Assembly (NCBI GenBank): GCA_964526295.1
Contig: CAZGKW010000048.1
Location: forward strand, 1-30,680
Length of the DNA: 30,680 nucleotides
Source of the DNA: CAZGKW01 sp964526295
GTDB taxonomy: Bacteria > Planctomycetota > Phycisphaerae > FEN-1346
Reading direction: 5' to 3'
Numbering within the stretch: the first letter of the stretch is position 1; every line of letters starts with the position of its first letter. A program made the translations under genes and the position numbers. Below are positions 16,953-24,383 of the stretch, in pieces. The notes below the pieces were generated by a model, which saw nothing but the letters and a program-made list of their open reading frames with translations, was not told the origin of the DNA and made no database searches.

Positions 16953-17873
16953 TCAGGTCTCGGCCGTGTGGAGGACGTCGTCGAAGAAACCCCCGGCGTC
17001 GAGCTCGGCCCGGAAGGACGCCAGCTCTTTGCCCGCCAGCCGAACGAGGGGCGGCCGGACGGGGCCGACGTCGAGGCCGGTCGTCGCCATCGTCGCCTTC
17101 AGGGCCCGGACGATGCCGTAGCGGCGGAAGATGCGTATGAGGGCCCGCGACCTGGCCTGCCCCCGGCGGGCGGATTCGAGATCGCCGGCGGCGAAGGCCG
17201 CCATGATGCCGCGATGGAGCCGGGCGGTGAGCGAGTACGTGCCGCCGACGGCACCGCGGGCCCCCAGCGCGCAGGCCGCCAGGAGACATTCGTCCAGGCC
17301 GAACAGGAGGTCGAGCCGCCCCCCCGCCGCGTCGAGGCACAGACCGAAGTCCGCCAGGTCGGGGCTGCTGAACTTGAGCCCCGCCAGGGCCTCGAGCCGG
17401 CCCTCGGCCGCCTCCAGGAACTCGACCGCCCGGACAGGCGAGCCGGTCCGGTCCGGGATGTGGTAGTAGTAGAACGGCATGCCGGGGGCGGCGTCGGCGA
17501 CCGCCACGCACCACGCGACGACCTCCTCGGCCCGCGTCGGGCGGGAGTAGACCGCCGGGACGGCCGCGACCCCGTCGACCTCCAGACTTCGGGCGTGGGC
17601 GGCCAGGCGGCGGGCATCGACGACCGACTCCGCCCCGACGTGGACGATCAGCCGGAGGTCCTCGCCCACCACGTCGCGCCACGCCTCGGCCAGCGCGACG
17701 CGCTCCTCCACCGACAGGCCCAGGCCCTCGCCGGTCGTTCCGCCCACGAAAACGCCCACCAGGCCTGCCGCCCGCAGGTGATCGGCGTAGGGCGCGACGC
17801 GGCCGAGGTCGAGCGTCCCGTCCTCGTGCATCGGCGTATGGACGGCCGCAATAAGGCCTTCGGTGGGCGGCAT
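16953..17873 (-). CDS. N-acetylneuraminate-lyase-like aldolase (DapA superfamily)
   Basis: The 306-residue protein starts at ATG 17873 (GAAGGG upstream); earlier codons in frame have no Shine-Dalgarno. It has the family signatures GGTTGEG (44-50), the tyrosine loop PFYYYHIP (133-140, catalytic Y137) and the Schiff-base lysine K167 in LAGLKFSSPDLADFG. PFYYYHIP and GLKFS-xx-DLxDFG are strikingly like animal N-acetylneuraminate lyase. The reaction is reversible cleavage of a sialic or 2-keto-3-deoxy acid to pyruvate plus an aldehyde. In this operon a KDG-type substrate made by the enolase-family dehydratase is also possible. First gene of a three-gene operon with gaps of +1 and -4 bases; likely promoter and direct repeats lie just upstream. 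Confidence 0.9.
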   Translation of the reverse strand: MPPTEGLIAAVHTPMHEDGTLDLGRVAPYADHLRAAGLVGVFVGGTTGEGLGLSVEERVALAEAWRDVVGEDLRLIVHVGAESVVDARRLAAHARSLEVDGVAAVPAVYSRPTRAEEVVAWCVAVADAAPGMPFYYYHIPDRTGSPVRAVEFLEAAEGRLEALAGLKFSSPDLADFGLCLDAAGGRLDLLFGLDECLLAACALGARGAVGGTYSLTARLHRGIMAAFAAGDLESARRGQARSRALIRIFRRYGIVRALKATMATTGLDVGPVRPPLVRLAGKELASFRAELDAGGFFDDVLHTAET

Positions 17874-17891
17874 GGTTTCGGCCCTTCGGCT

Positions 17892-17922
17892 CCCGCGGGT
17901 CAGGCCATCTTGCCCGCGGGTC
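17892..17922. promoter_or_regulatory. Direct repeats CCCGCGGGTC spaced two helical turns apart, possible operator
   Basis: The ten bases CCCGCGGGTC occur at 17892-17901 and again at 17913-17922, 21 bases start to start. Each holds the 8-base palindrome CCCGCGGG. They lie between the divergent aldolase and fbaB genes. On the minus strand they bracket a possible -10 box (CAAGAT, 17912-17907), with TTGCAT (17935-17930) 17 bases further up, so they sit where a repressor would block the aldolase-GH94-enolase operon. Confidence 0.5.
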
Positions 17923-17961
17923 GGCTCGAATGCAACTCGAAAGCCCCGCATGGACGCACGC

Positions 17962-17991
17962 TTGACGGGGACGCGAACCGCGGCGTATAGT
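17962..17991 (+). promoter_or_regulatory. Sigma-70 promoter of fbaB
   Basis: TTGACG (17962-17967) and TATAGT (17986-17991) are 18 bases apart, with the start codon 69 bases further on. The leader contains a short hairpin (18006-18022). Confidence 0.75.
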
Positions 17992-18005
17992 CGTGTGCCA
18001 TCCGG

Positions 18006-18022
18006 GGGGGTACCGAACCCCC
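18006..18022 (+). other. Hairpin in the fbaB leader
   Basis: GGGGGT (18006-18011) pairs with ACCCCC (18017-18022) around a five-base loop, soon after the predicted transcription start. It may stabilise the mRNA; there is no terminator-like T-run and no recognised riboswitch. Confidence 0.4.
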
Positions 18023-18060
18023 GAAACGAACCGAACCGGCCATCACGGAAGGGAACGACC

Positions 18061-19131
18061 ATGGCAGCCATCGACCGGATTCGCGAGTACCTGGGCGACG
18101 AGGCCGACGACCTGCTCACCTACGAGGCCCAGGGCGTCTCGAAGGACCACCTGCACCTGCCGGGGCCCGACTTCATCGACCGGGTGGGCCTCGTCAGCGA
18201 TCGGCCCGCCCCGGTGCTCAACCAGCTCCAGCGGGTGTACTCGACGGGGCGCCTGGCGGGGACGGGATACGTCTCGATCCTGCCCGTCGATCAGGGCATC
18301 GAGCACTCCGGGGCGGCGAGCTTCGCCCCGAACCCGCTCTACTTCGACCCGGAGAACATCGTCAAGCTGGCCATCGAAGGCGGGTGCAACGCCTGTGCCT
18401 CGACGCTCGGCGTGACCGGGGCGGTCGCCCGCAAGTACGCCCACCGCATCCCGCTGATCGTCAAGCTGAATCACTCCGAGCTTCTCACGTATCCGAACTA
18501 TTACGACCAGATGATGTTCGCCCAGGTCGAGCAGGCCTACTGGCTGGGGGCGGCCGGCGTCGGGGCCACCATCTACTACGGCTCCGAGGAGTCGCGCCGA
18601 CAGATCGTCGAGGTCAGCCAGGCCTTCGAGGAGGCCCACGCGCGCGGCATGTTCACGGTCCTCTGGTGCTATCTCCGCAACAGCGCGTTCAAGACGAAGG
18701 AGGCCGACTATCACCTCGCCGCCGACCTGACGGGCCAGGCGAACCACCTCGGCGTCACGATCCAGGCCGACATCGTCAAGCAGAAGGCCCCCCAGTGCAA
18801 CCGGGGCTACCAGGCGATGTCGAAGGACACGAAGTACGGCCGGACCGACGAGCGGGTCTATGACGAGCTCTGCCCCGACCATCCGATCGAGTGGACGCGG
18901 TGGCAGGTCGTCAACTGCTACATGGGGCGGGCCGGCCTCATCAATTCCGGCGGCGCCTCGGGGGAGAACGACTTCGCCCAGGCCGTCCGCACGGCCGTCA
19001 TCAACAAGCGGGCGGGAGGCATGGGCCTGATCACCGGGCGCAAGGCGTTCCAGCGGCCCATGGACGAGGGGGCGACGCTCCTCAACGCCGTCCAGGACGT
19101 GTACCTCTGCGACGAGGTGACCGTCGCTTAG
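18061..19131 (+). CDS. fbaB: Class I fructose-bisphosphate aldolase (FbaB/DhnA type)
   Basis: The 356-residue enzyme starts at ATG 18061 behind GGAAGGGA; earlier in-frame codons lie in the promoter. FbaB splits fructose-1,6-bisphosphate into dihydroxyacetone phosphate and glyceraldehyde-3-phosphate in glycolysis, by a Schiff-base mechanism. Family features are SILPVDQGIEHS (D77), the strand LIVKLNH, a lysine at 240 in IQADIVKQKAP that is the best Schiff-base candidate, and the C-terminal phosphate-binding GLITGRKAFQRP. It has its own consensus promoter and is divergent from the NAL-like/GH94 operon, which would feed sugar phosphate and pyruvate toward the same central pathway. Confidence 0.93.
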   Translation: MAAIDRIREYLGDEADDLLTYEAQGVSKDHLHLPGPDFIDRVGLVSDRPAPVLNQLQRVYSTGRLAGTGYVSILPVDQGIEHSGAASFAPNPLYFDPENIVKLAIEGGCNACASTLGVTGAVARKYAHRIPLIVKLNHSELLTYPNYYDQMMFAQVEQAYWLGAAGVGATIYYGSEESRRQIVEVSQAFEEAHARGMFTVLWCYLRNSAFKTKEADYHLAADLTGQANHLGVTIQADIVKQKAPQCNRGYQAMSKDTKYGRTDERVYDELCPDHPIEWTRWQVVNCYMGRAGLINSGGASGENDFAQAVRTAVINKRAGGMGLITGRKAFQRPMDEGATLLNAVQDVYLCDEVTVA

Positions 19132-19136
19132 TTCGG

Positions 19137-19230
19137 TTTTCACCGCAGAGAACAGCGTAACAGATTGGACTGAGGTTATGATTACAGAAGTCGTCTTTCT
19201 CGGCGTACTCGGCGTACTCTGCGGTTGAAA
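19137..19230 (+). repeat. Approximately 94-bp element with inverted terminal repeats
   Basis: TTTTCACCGCAGAG (19137-19150) and CTCTGCGGTTGAAA (19217-19230) are inverted copies with 12 of 14 positions matching. Inside the right arm CTCGGCGTA is repeated in tandem. The interior (about 19150-19200) is much richer in A and T than anything around it. It follows fbaB directly and its right end reaches 31 bases before the next start codon. Similar 'ACCGCAGAG...CGCCGAG' units are common between genes in planctomycete genomes; it looks like a small non-coding mobile or REP-type unit. Confidence 0.6.
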
Positions 19231-19260
19231 CGACGTTTTCGGGCCGGGCGGGGAGGGCCG

Positions 19261-19902
19261 ATGAACGGCCGCGACACGGTGACGCTCGACGTCGGCGGCA
19301 CGTCGTACCGGGTGCGGTTTCTCGGCGCGGGGGCCGCGGCCGACCTGCCGCCGCTCGCGGGCGCGTTCGAGGTCTCCGGTCCGCAGGAGACCCGCCGGGT
19401 CGAAGTCGGCATGGAGGGCCTCAGCTTTCTCTGGTCGGCCGACGCCGCCCGCGACGCCGACGAGATCGCCGAGAAGATCATGCGGACGGTCGGCCTGCTG
19501 TGCGTCGAGGCCCATTTGGCGGGGGACCTCGGGCCCGACTCCGACGGCCGCCTCCAGGTCCGCGACTTCATCGGTGACCGCTACCCCGACTACACCAGCG
19601 CCGAGCGGTTCGTGGGGACGCTCTACGATTCGCCGGGCAAGATCGAGCGGTGGGTCCGCCGGGACGTCCTGGAGTGCCTTCTGGCCCACGCCGAGGCCAA
19701 GGGACCGAGCGAGCATCCGACAGGGCCGGGCCTCACCGTCTTCGAGTTTCTGGCGTGGTCCGAGAAGCGGCGGTTCTACACGCAGGAATCGGTCCGCGAC
19801 GCCCTGCTGGCGTGGGAATCGGAGGGCCTCGTCGAGCGCGAGGACGACCGCTACCGCCTCCGCCCCGACCGCCTCGAAGACGCGCGGTCGCTGCTCGGCT
19901 GA
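19261..19902 (+). CDS. Unknown protein with a winged-helix-like C-terminus
   Basis: The 213-residue protein starts at ATG 19261, with GGGGAGGG seven bases upstream; a TTG at 19225 would place the start inside the upstream repeat and is unlikely. I do not recognise the family. Residues 1-60 look like beta strands (DTVTLDVGGTSYRVRF, RRVEVGMEGLSFLW). Residues 65-130 are mixed. Residues 160-213 (VFEFLAWSEKRRFYTQESVRDALLAWESEGLVEREDDRYRL as a helix-turn-helix plus wing) resemble a winged helix seen in DNA-binding or protein-docking domains. No catalytic residues are evident. It stands alone, convergent with the GNAT gene. Confidence 0.75.
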   Translation: MNGRDTVTLDVGGTSYRVRFLGAGAAADLPPLAGAFEVSGPQETRRVEVGMEGLSFLWSADAARDADEIAEKIMRTVGLLCVEAHLAGDLGPDSDGRLQVRDFIGDRYPDYTSAERFVGTLYDSPGKIERWVRRDVLECLLAHAEAKGPSEHPTGPGLTVFEFLAWSEKRRFYTQESVRDALLAWESEGLVEREDDRYRLRPDRLEDARSLLG

Positions 19903-19922
19903 GGCGTTGGTGCCCCCATTGC

Positions 19923-20846
19923 TCAGGCGCGCTCGCTGAACTCCTCGAAGCGCTCCCGCGGGACGTACCAGACGAGGCGGCGGCGGACCTCCTTGAAACC
20001 CGCCCGGTCGTAGAGATGCACGGCGGGCGTGTTGTCGACGTCGACGGCCAGGCCCATCTTCGGCAGGCCCATCTCGGCCGTGTCGCGGATGGCCCGGTCC
20101 AGCAGCACCCGGCCCATGGCGCTCCCGCGTGCCGCGGCGGCGACTCCCAGGTAGACCAGTTCGCCCCGCCCGTGGAGGTTGTTGACGAGCTCGACGCCGA
20201 CCGGCTCGCCCTCGCGCAGGGCGACGTGCCACGCCTCGGGCCGGAACTGGCCCGTCGCCCGGTGGGTCGCGAGCGTTTCCTGGACCGTCCGAAGCCCTTT
20301 GAGGCCGGGGCAGTCGAGGCTCCCCTCGTACGTCCTCGTGATGGCCTCGGCGAACAGGCCTCGGCACAGGGCCGAGTAGCGCTTCCACCGGATGTCGGCG
20401 GGCAGGGGCAGCTCGCGCTCGCCGGGCTCGACGGGGCGACGCATGTACGCGAGGACCGCCAGCCGCTCCATGCCCGATGCGAGGATCGCCTCGACCAGCG
20501 CCGACTCGGGGGCCGGCGACGTGACGAGCTGAATCAGGCGGGCCCCCTTCGCGTAGGCCCGCGAGGCCGTCGCGCGAATGAGCCGCGCCGCCACGTCCGT
20601 CCGCCACTCGGCCATTTGGGGCGGGGCGACGAGGGCACACCGGCCGGGGCTCGTCGAGAAGCCGCACGTGCCGAGGACCTTCTCGCCGCGGGCCGCGACG
20701 GTCTGGTTCCGCCGGTCGAGCCACAGCGGCCCTTGGGCGGGGGCGGCCCGGCCGGGCAGGGGAGGCGTCCTCGTCAGGAGGGCGGCCGCCGCCTGGGCAT
20801 CGCGGGCCCGGGCGGGGCGAATCTCGACCTCTTCCTCGCGGCTCAC
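19923..20846 (-). CDS. GNAT-family N-acetyltransferase
   Basis: The 307-residue protein starts at GTG 20846, with GGAG ten bases before it. The C-terminal half (about residues 200-295) is a clear GNAT fold: beta strands GELVYLGVAAAARGSAMGRVLL with the acetyl-CoA loop RGSAMG, then LAVDVDNTPAVHLYDRAGFKEV. The N-terminal half looks like a degenerate second GNAT repeat, as in mycothiol-synthase-like proteins. The acceptor is unknown. It follows the mutarotase-like gene on the same strand after 115 bases and may share its transcript. Confidence 0.88.
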   Translation of the reverse strand: MSREEEVEIRPARARDAQAAAALLTRTPPLPGRAAPAQGPLWLDRRNQTVAARGEKVLGTCGFSTSPGRCALVAPPQMAEWRTDVAARLIRATASRAYAKGARLIQLVTSPAPESALVEAILASGMERLAVLAYMRRPVEPGERELPLPADIRWKRYSALCRGLFAEAITRTYEGSLDCPGLKGLRTVQETLATHRATGQFRPEAWHVALREGEPVGVELVNNLHGRGELVYLGVAAAARGSAMGRVLLDRAIRDTAEMGLPKMGLAVDVDNTPAVHLYDRAGFKEVRRRLVWYVPRERFEEFSERA

Positions 20847-20961
20847 GGGGCGGCTCCAACTCGGGCGGCTGACGCCTGCGAGCCCCCCGCTCGCGCCGAC
20901 TCGTCCACGTCTCCGGGCCGGCGCATCGGCGTGGGCGGCCGGCCGCGGGCCTGGGCCCCTC

Positions 20962-21864
20962 TCAGAGCAGCTTCTCGACGACAGGCCGCACGTGCGTCTC
21001 GACGTCCTCCGGCGACGCCACGGCCGGCACGTCGGCCACCAGGTGCCAATCCTCGACGTGCTCCACCGACCCGCCCGGCTCCAGCGTCACGAGGGCCCCG
21101 AGCGACTCGACCTCCAGCATCTCCTCGTTGGTGAACAGCTCCGTGTTGCAGCCCATGTCGGGATAGGTCGCGTCGGGGTCGGCGTCGAACCGCTTGACGA
21201 ACAGGCACCCGGCGACGGCGTAGGCGGCCCAGCCGTCGAGGTTCAGGAGGCCCAGCTTGGTGGGCCCACGGGTGGCGTCCTGGGCCAGGAGGATCGAGCG
21301 GGTGCCCATCGTAAGCCGGTCGTCGCCGAGGTCGGTGTACGGCCAGACGACGAGCCGCTGGTTCGGCAGGAGGTCGTCGGGGTGTTTGCCGCGCGGCGGG
21401 AGACCTACGACCGCCGTCCCGCCGGGGGCCATGACCGACAGGCCCCACGGGGCGAGCTCCAGCGGAGCGTCGCCGATGTTCGTGAGGCGATGCACGACGC
21501 GGACGTGCGGCTCGGAGCCGCCCAAGACGAGGTCCGTCTCCTTCTGGAGGCCGTTGGGCGTCTCGGGGCCGGGCCGAAGGCGGACGCCGCCGTCGATCTC
21601 CTCGGCCTCGACGGGCCCGTTGTCGGGGAAGTAGGTGGCAACGGGGTCCTCCGGGGCGAACCACAGGCGGTGCCCGCCGCGGATCTGCCACTCGTTCTCC
21701 GCGGCCGCACCCATCTGCTCGTCGAAGTTCTTGAACACGTTCGCGCCGCCGGGGACGGCCAGGTGCAGGACCCGCGGGCCGACCTCCAGCGTGGCGACCA
21801 GCTCGACGGCGTCGTTCGCGAGGCGCACGTTCCGTTCCCAGCCTTTGTACTCGACGATGTCCAT
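20962..21864 (-). CDS. Mutarotase-like (DUF4380-type) sugar-binding protein
   Basis: The 300-residue protein starts at ATG 21864, with GAGGAGA seven bases upstream. It shows the galactose-mutarotase-like beta supersandwich pattern: VELVATLEVGPRVLHLAVPGGANVF at the start, then RGGHRLWFAPEDP, a typical 'GGHRLW' strand, and a central His/Glu-bearing strand. This matches the DUF4380 or aldose-1-epimerase-related group. It probably binds or epimerises a sugar in the cytoplasm, since no signal peptide is present, but the usual catalytic His-Glu pair is not certain. It is divergent from an MDR dehydrogenase 160 bases away. Confidence 0.75.
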   Translation of the reverse strand: MDIVEYKGWERNVRLANDAVELVATLEVGPRVLHLAVPGGANVFKNFDEQMGAAAENEWQIRGGHRLWFAPEDPVATYFPDNGPVEAEEIDGGVRLRPGPETPNGLQKETDLVLGGSEPHVRVVHRLTNIGDAPLELAPWGLSVMAPGGTAVVGLPPRGKHPDDLLPNQRLVVWPYTDLGDDRLTMGTRSILLAQDATRGPTKLGLLNLDGWAAYAVAGCLFVKRFDADPDATYPDMGCNTELFTNEEMLEVESLGALVTLEPGGSVEHVEDWHLVADVPAVASPEDVETHVRPVVEKLL

Positions 21865-22024
21865 GCGGGTCTCCTCGGTTGTCTAGGTCGGTCGGCGTGT
21901 CGGAAACGGCGCCGGACCTCCAGTTTAGGGGCCGGCGGTCGGTTGCCAAGCGGAATTTGGTTTCTCGCCGCCCTGGGGGCTGGTAGCATGACTGACGCAC
22001 ATCCAATCCGAGAAAGGGGCGGCC

Positions 22025-23050
22025 ATGATTCCCGAAACGATGCAGGCCCTCCAGATCGAGGCGTACGACGGGAACCTGAAGCTGGCCGAGAAGCCCGTCC
22101 CCCGGCCCGGGCCGGGCCAGGCCCTGGTGCGGATGGCGGCCGCCCCGGTCAATCCGTCGGACCTCAAGTTCACCGTGGGCACCTACGGCCTGAAGAAGCC
22201 CCTGCCGGTCGTGCCGGGCTTTGAGGGGAGTGGCCTCGTCGTGGCGACCGGCTCCGGCCTGCGGGCCAAGATGGTCGACGGCAAGCGCGTCTGCTGCCTC
22301 GCGCCGGAGGACGGCGACGGCACGTGGGCCGAGTACATGCTCGCGGACGCCGCCAAGTGCATCCCCCTCCAGAAGGGCGTGACGCTGGAGCAGGGGGCCA
22401 CGATAGTGGTCAACCCGTGGACGGCCACGGCCCACCTGGAGCGGGCCCGCAAGGGCGGCCACAAGGCGGCGGTCCACACGGCGGCGGCCGGGGCGCTCGG
22501 GCGGATGGTCCTTCGGCTCGCCCTGCGGAAGGGGCTGCCGATGGTCCACGTGGCCCGATACGCCGGCCAGGTCGAGGAGCTCAAGGGGCTCGGCGCGGAG
22601 CACGTCATCTCGCTTGAGGACGACGATTTCGAAGCCCGCCTGGAGGAGCTGTGCCGCCGCCTGGGGGCCACCATCGCCTTCGACCCGATCGGGGGCGAGA
22701 TGACGGGGCGCGTCCTGGCGGCCATGCCCAAGGGGAGCGTGGCGGTCGTTTACGGGTCGCTGGCCGACGCGGCCTGCGCGGTCCGGCCCGAGCGGTTCAT
22801 CTACGAGGGGAAGCGGATCGAGGGGTTCTGGCTGCCGCGGTGGGTGGAGAAGAAGTCGCTCCTCGGGCGGATTCGGATGGCGATGGGCGTCCAGAAACAC
22901 CTGGACGAGGAGTTCCAGGTGCGGCTCCAGGCCCGCGTCGGCCTGGAGGGCGCCGTCGAGGCCATCGAGGCGTACAAGAAGGACCCGGACGCGGGGAAGG
23001 TGCTCCTCTTGCCCCACGGCGAGGCGGGGCTTGCGGCGGTGGAGGGGTGA
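22025..23050 (+). CDS. MDR-family NADPH:quinone-type oxidoreductase
   Basis: The 341-residue enzyme starts at ATG 22025 behind AAAGGGG. It has the medium-chain dehydrogenase/reductase plan: a GroES-like N-terminal domain with PVNPSDLKF and VPGFEGSGLVV, then a Rossmann domain with HTAAAGALGRMVLRLA and the later FDPIGGEMT strand. There is no cluster of zinc-ligand cysteines, so it belongs to the quinone-reductase branch and uses NADPH to reduce an unsaturated carbonyl or quinone. The substrate is unknown. It stands alone. Confidence 0.9.
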   Translation: MIPETMQALQIEAYDGNLKLAEKPVPRPGPGQALVRMAAAPVNPSDLKFTVGTYGLKKPLPVVPGFEGSGLVVATGSGLRAKMVDGKRVCCLAPEDGDGTWAEYMLADAAKCIPLQKGVTLEQGATIVVNPWTATAHLERARKGGHKAAVHTAAAGALGRMVLRLALRKGLPMVHVARYAGQVEELKGLGAEHVISLEDDDFEARLEELCRRLGATIAFDPIGGEMTGRVLAAMPKGSVAVVYGSLADAACAVRPERFIYEGKRIEGFWLPRWVEKKSLLGRIRMAMGVQKHLDEEFQVRLQARVGLEGAVEAIEAYKKDPDAGKVLLLPHGEAGLAAVEG

Positions 23051-23078
23051 GGCCTCGCGTTTTCCCGAAGAATCGCAG

Positions 23079-23105
23079 CGCGGTCGGTCTCCGTGCCCAC
23101 CGCGC
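23079..23105 (+). repeat. REP-like palindromic repeat, copy 3
   Basis: A 27-base unit with core GGTCTCCGTGCC, three or four bases different from copy 2. Together with the inverted copy 4 it fills the gap between the convergent MDR and methyltransferase genes. Confidence 0.6.
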
Positions 23106-23118
23106 CAGGGCAGGAGCG

Positions 23119-23146
23119 GCGCGGCGGGCGCGGAGACCCGCCACGC
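23119..23146 (-). repeat. REP-like palindromic repeat, copy 4 (inverted)
   Basis: The minus strand reads GGCGGGTCTCCGCGCCC, nearly the same as copies 2 and 3. Copies 3 and 4 face each other 13 bases apart and could fold into one long hairpin of about 25 pairs with a few mismatches. Such head-to-head pairs are typical of REP/BIME arrays. Confidence 0.6.
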
Positions 23147-23228
23147 AGAGCGTCCTCTGGGCCGCCGCCGGGCAGATTCTTCCGCGGCTGCCCGGCGCAG
23201 ATGTCGGAGCAGCGCCCGCGGGGTGAGC

Positions 23229-24011
23229 TCATACGTCCCCCTTCCGCCGGGCGACGACGCGGACGAAGCCGAGGTACTGGCCGCCGTCGGTCTCGAGGGT
23301 CTCCTCGCTGTCGGTCTCGCGGATGCCGGCCTCGCGCTGGGCGCGGCAGAAGCGGAGCCAGGCGTCCCATCCGTCGGGCATCGTGTCGGCCACGTCGACC
23401 TCGACGCAGCCGCTCCGGGCGAAGTGCCGACGCCACCAAGACGGCGTGTGGAAGCTCCAGCATTCGCGCGGGTCCCAGAAGCCGTGGCGCTTGAGATGGT
23501 CGGGCACGTCGTCGCCCTCAATCTCCCGCGTGAAGCCGGGGACGACGATGCCGATCTGGCCGCCGGGCCGCACGAGGCGGGCGAACTGCATGCCCAGGTA
23601 CAGGTCGTCCGTTCCGTAGTAGTGATAGCTGTCGATGCTGACGGCGGCGTCGAAGAAGCCGTCGGCGTAGGGCAGCGAACGGGCCTCGGCGTGGATCGGA
23701 AAGACGTGGCCGTCGAGGCCCGCCTCGCGGACCCGTTCGAGGTTCTCGGTCGGTTTGATCCAGAGGTCGGTCGCCCAGACCTGGAGGCCGAACTCGCGGG
23801 CCAGGAAGACGCTGCTCGATGCCCGGCCGCAGCCCATGTCGAGGACCCGCATACCGGGCCTGAGGTCCATGGCCTGGCAGAGCCATTCGGTGAGCCAGAC
23901 GGGGTTCGGCCCCATGGCCGTTCGGAGCATCCAATCGGCATCGTACTTCGCTGACCGGGGAAAACGGTCGGAAAGCCATTGCTCGTTCGGCGTCGGTTCG
24001 TTCGCAGGCAA
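23229..24011 (-). CDS. SAM-dependent class I methyltransferase
   Basis: The 260-residue enzyme starts at TTG 24011, not at an ATG: AAGGAG lies seven bases before it, the best Shine-Dalgarno nearby, and the conserved fold begins soon after. The Rossmann domain shows motif I VLDMGCGRA (56-64), motif II WATDLW (79-84), the post-II segment IHAEARSLPYADGFFD and a motif-IV-like AVSIDSYHYYGTDD. The C-terminal part has an aromatic-rich cap (ECWSFHTPSWWRRHF). It could methylate a small molecule, for example a cyclic or sugar-like compound; the substrate is not shown. It is convergent with the MDR gene. Confidence 0.9.
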   Translation of the reverse strand: MPANEPTPNEQWLSDRFPRSAKYDADWMLRTAMGPNPVWLTEWLCQAMDLRPGMRVLDMGCGRASSSVFLAREFGLQVWATDLWIKPTENLERVREAGLDGHVFPIHAEARSLPYADGFFDAAVSIDSYHYYGTDDLYLGMQFARLVRPGGQIGIVVPGFTREIEGDDVPDHLKRHGFWDPRECWSFHTPSWWRRHFARSGCVEVDVADTMPDGWDAWLRFCRAQREAGIRETDSEETLETDGGQYLGFVRVVARRKGDV

Positions 24012-24282
24012 CAGTCTGCTCCTTAGCAGGTTAGACAGGGGGGTCCGCCGCGCGGCTTGGGCTCAGAGGCATGGCCGCGGGCCGCCCAGGTCACGCCCCG
24101 CGGCCCGGGGTGGCGCAGAGGCAAGAACGGCCGCCCGGAGGGCGGCCGGAAAGGACGCGGCTCAAGGCTGCTTCGGGGGGTCGATCCCCCTCACCCCGCT
24201 CCTCTCCCAGCGTCGCCAAGGCTATGCCGGGCGAGCGCGCCAGGGGAGAGGGAGGTCGTGAAACAGCCCCGGAAGCGTCGGT
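24012..24282 (-). other. Non-coding leader region ahead of the methyltransferase gene
   Basis: No protein gene is evident. It holds a perfect 8-bp hairpin with a three-base loop (24129-24147), the second copy of the approximately 70-nt repeat (24183-24252) and a small GC-rich tract. It lies between the 19-codon ORF and the methyltransferase gene, so it could be a long leader with an early promoter at 24384-24411. Confidence 0.4.
24183..24252 (-). repeat. Dispersed approximately 70-nt repeat, copy B
   Basis: On the minus strand this matches 9144-9214 with few changes, and shares the core CTCGCCCGGCATAGCC. Part of it, CGCCAAGGCT plus the next dozen bases, is also related to the insert inside rnpB (24462-24541). 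Confidence 0.75.
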
Positions 24283-24342
24283 TCAGACCGATGCCCTCGG
24301 AGGGCGTGACGCGATGCCAAGATGTGCGTTGGCGGCAATCAT
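24283..24342 (-). CDS. 19-codon ORF with strong promoter and Shine-Dalgarno, unknown
   Basis: ATG 24342 is preceded by AAGGAGG with five-base spacing (24347-24354), the best ribosome site in the window, and a promoter lies 42 bases upstream. It encodes MIAANAHLGIASRPPRASV and then stops at TGA 24285-24283. The peptide shows no known motif. It may be a leader peptide or small protein, or the surviving start of a gene cut short by the repeat found 30 bases after its end. Confidence 0.4.
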   Translation of the reverse strand: MIAANAHLGIASRPPRASV

Positions 24343-24383
24343 TTCACCCTCCTTCCGGGGTACGGCCCCCTGGTCCGACGGGC

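Noticed and set aside
14705..17140. Open frame of about 810 codons opposite the GH94 gene
   Set aside because: Antisense shadow of a clear GH94 enzyme.
18043..20859. Long open frame of over 900 codons on the minus strand opposite fbaB and its neighbour
   Set aside because: It lies antisense to fbaB and the 19261 gene, shows low-complexity Arg/Gly/Pro-rich sequence and arises from the third-position GC of real genes.
20843..23941. Very long minus-strand frame of about 1030 codons
   Set aside because: It overlaps the mutarotase-like and MDR genes in other frames and has shadow-type composition; the real genes have conserved motifs and ribosome sites.
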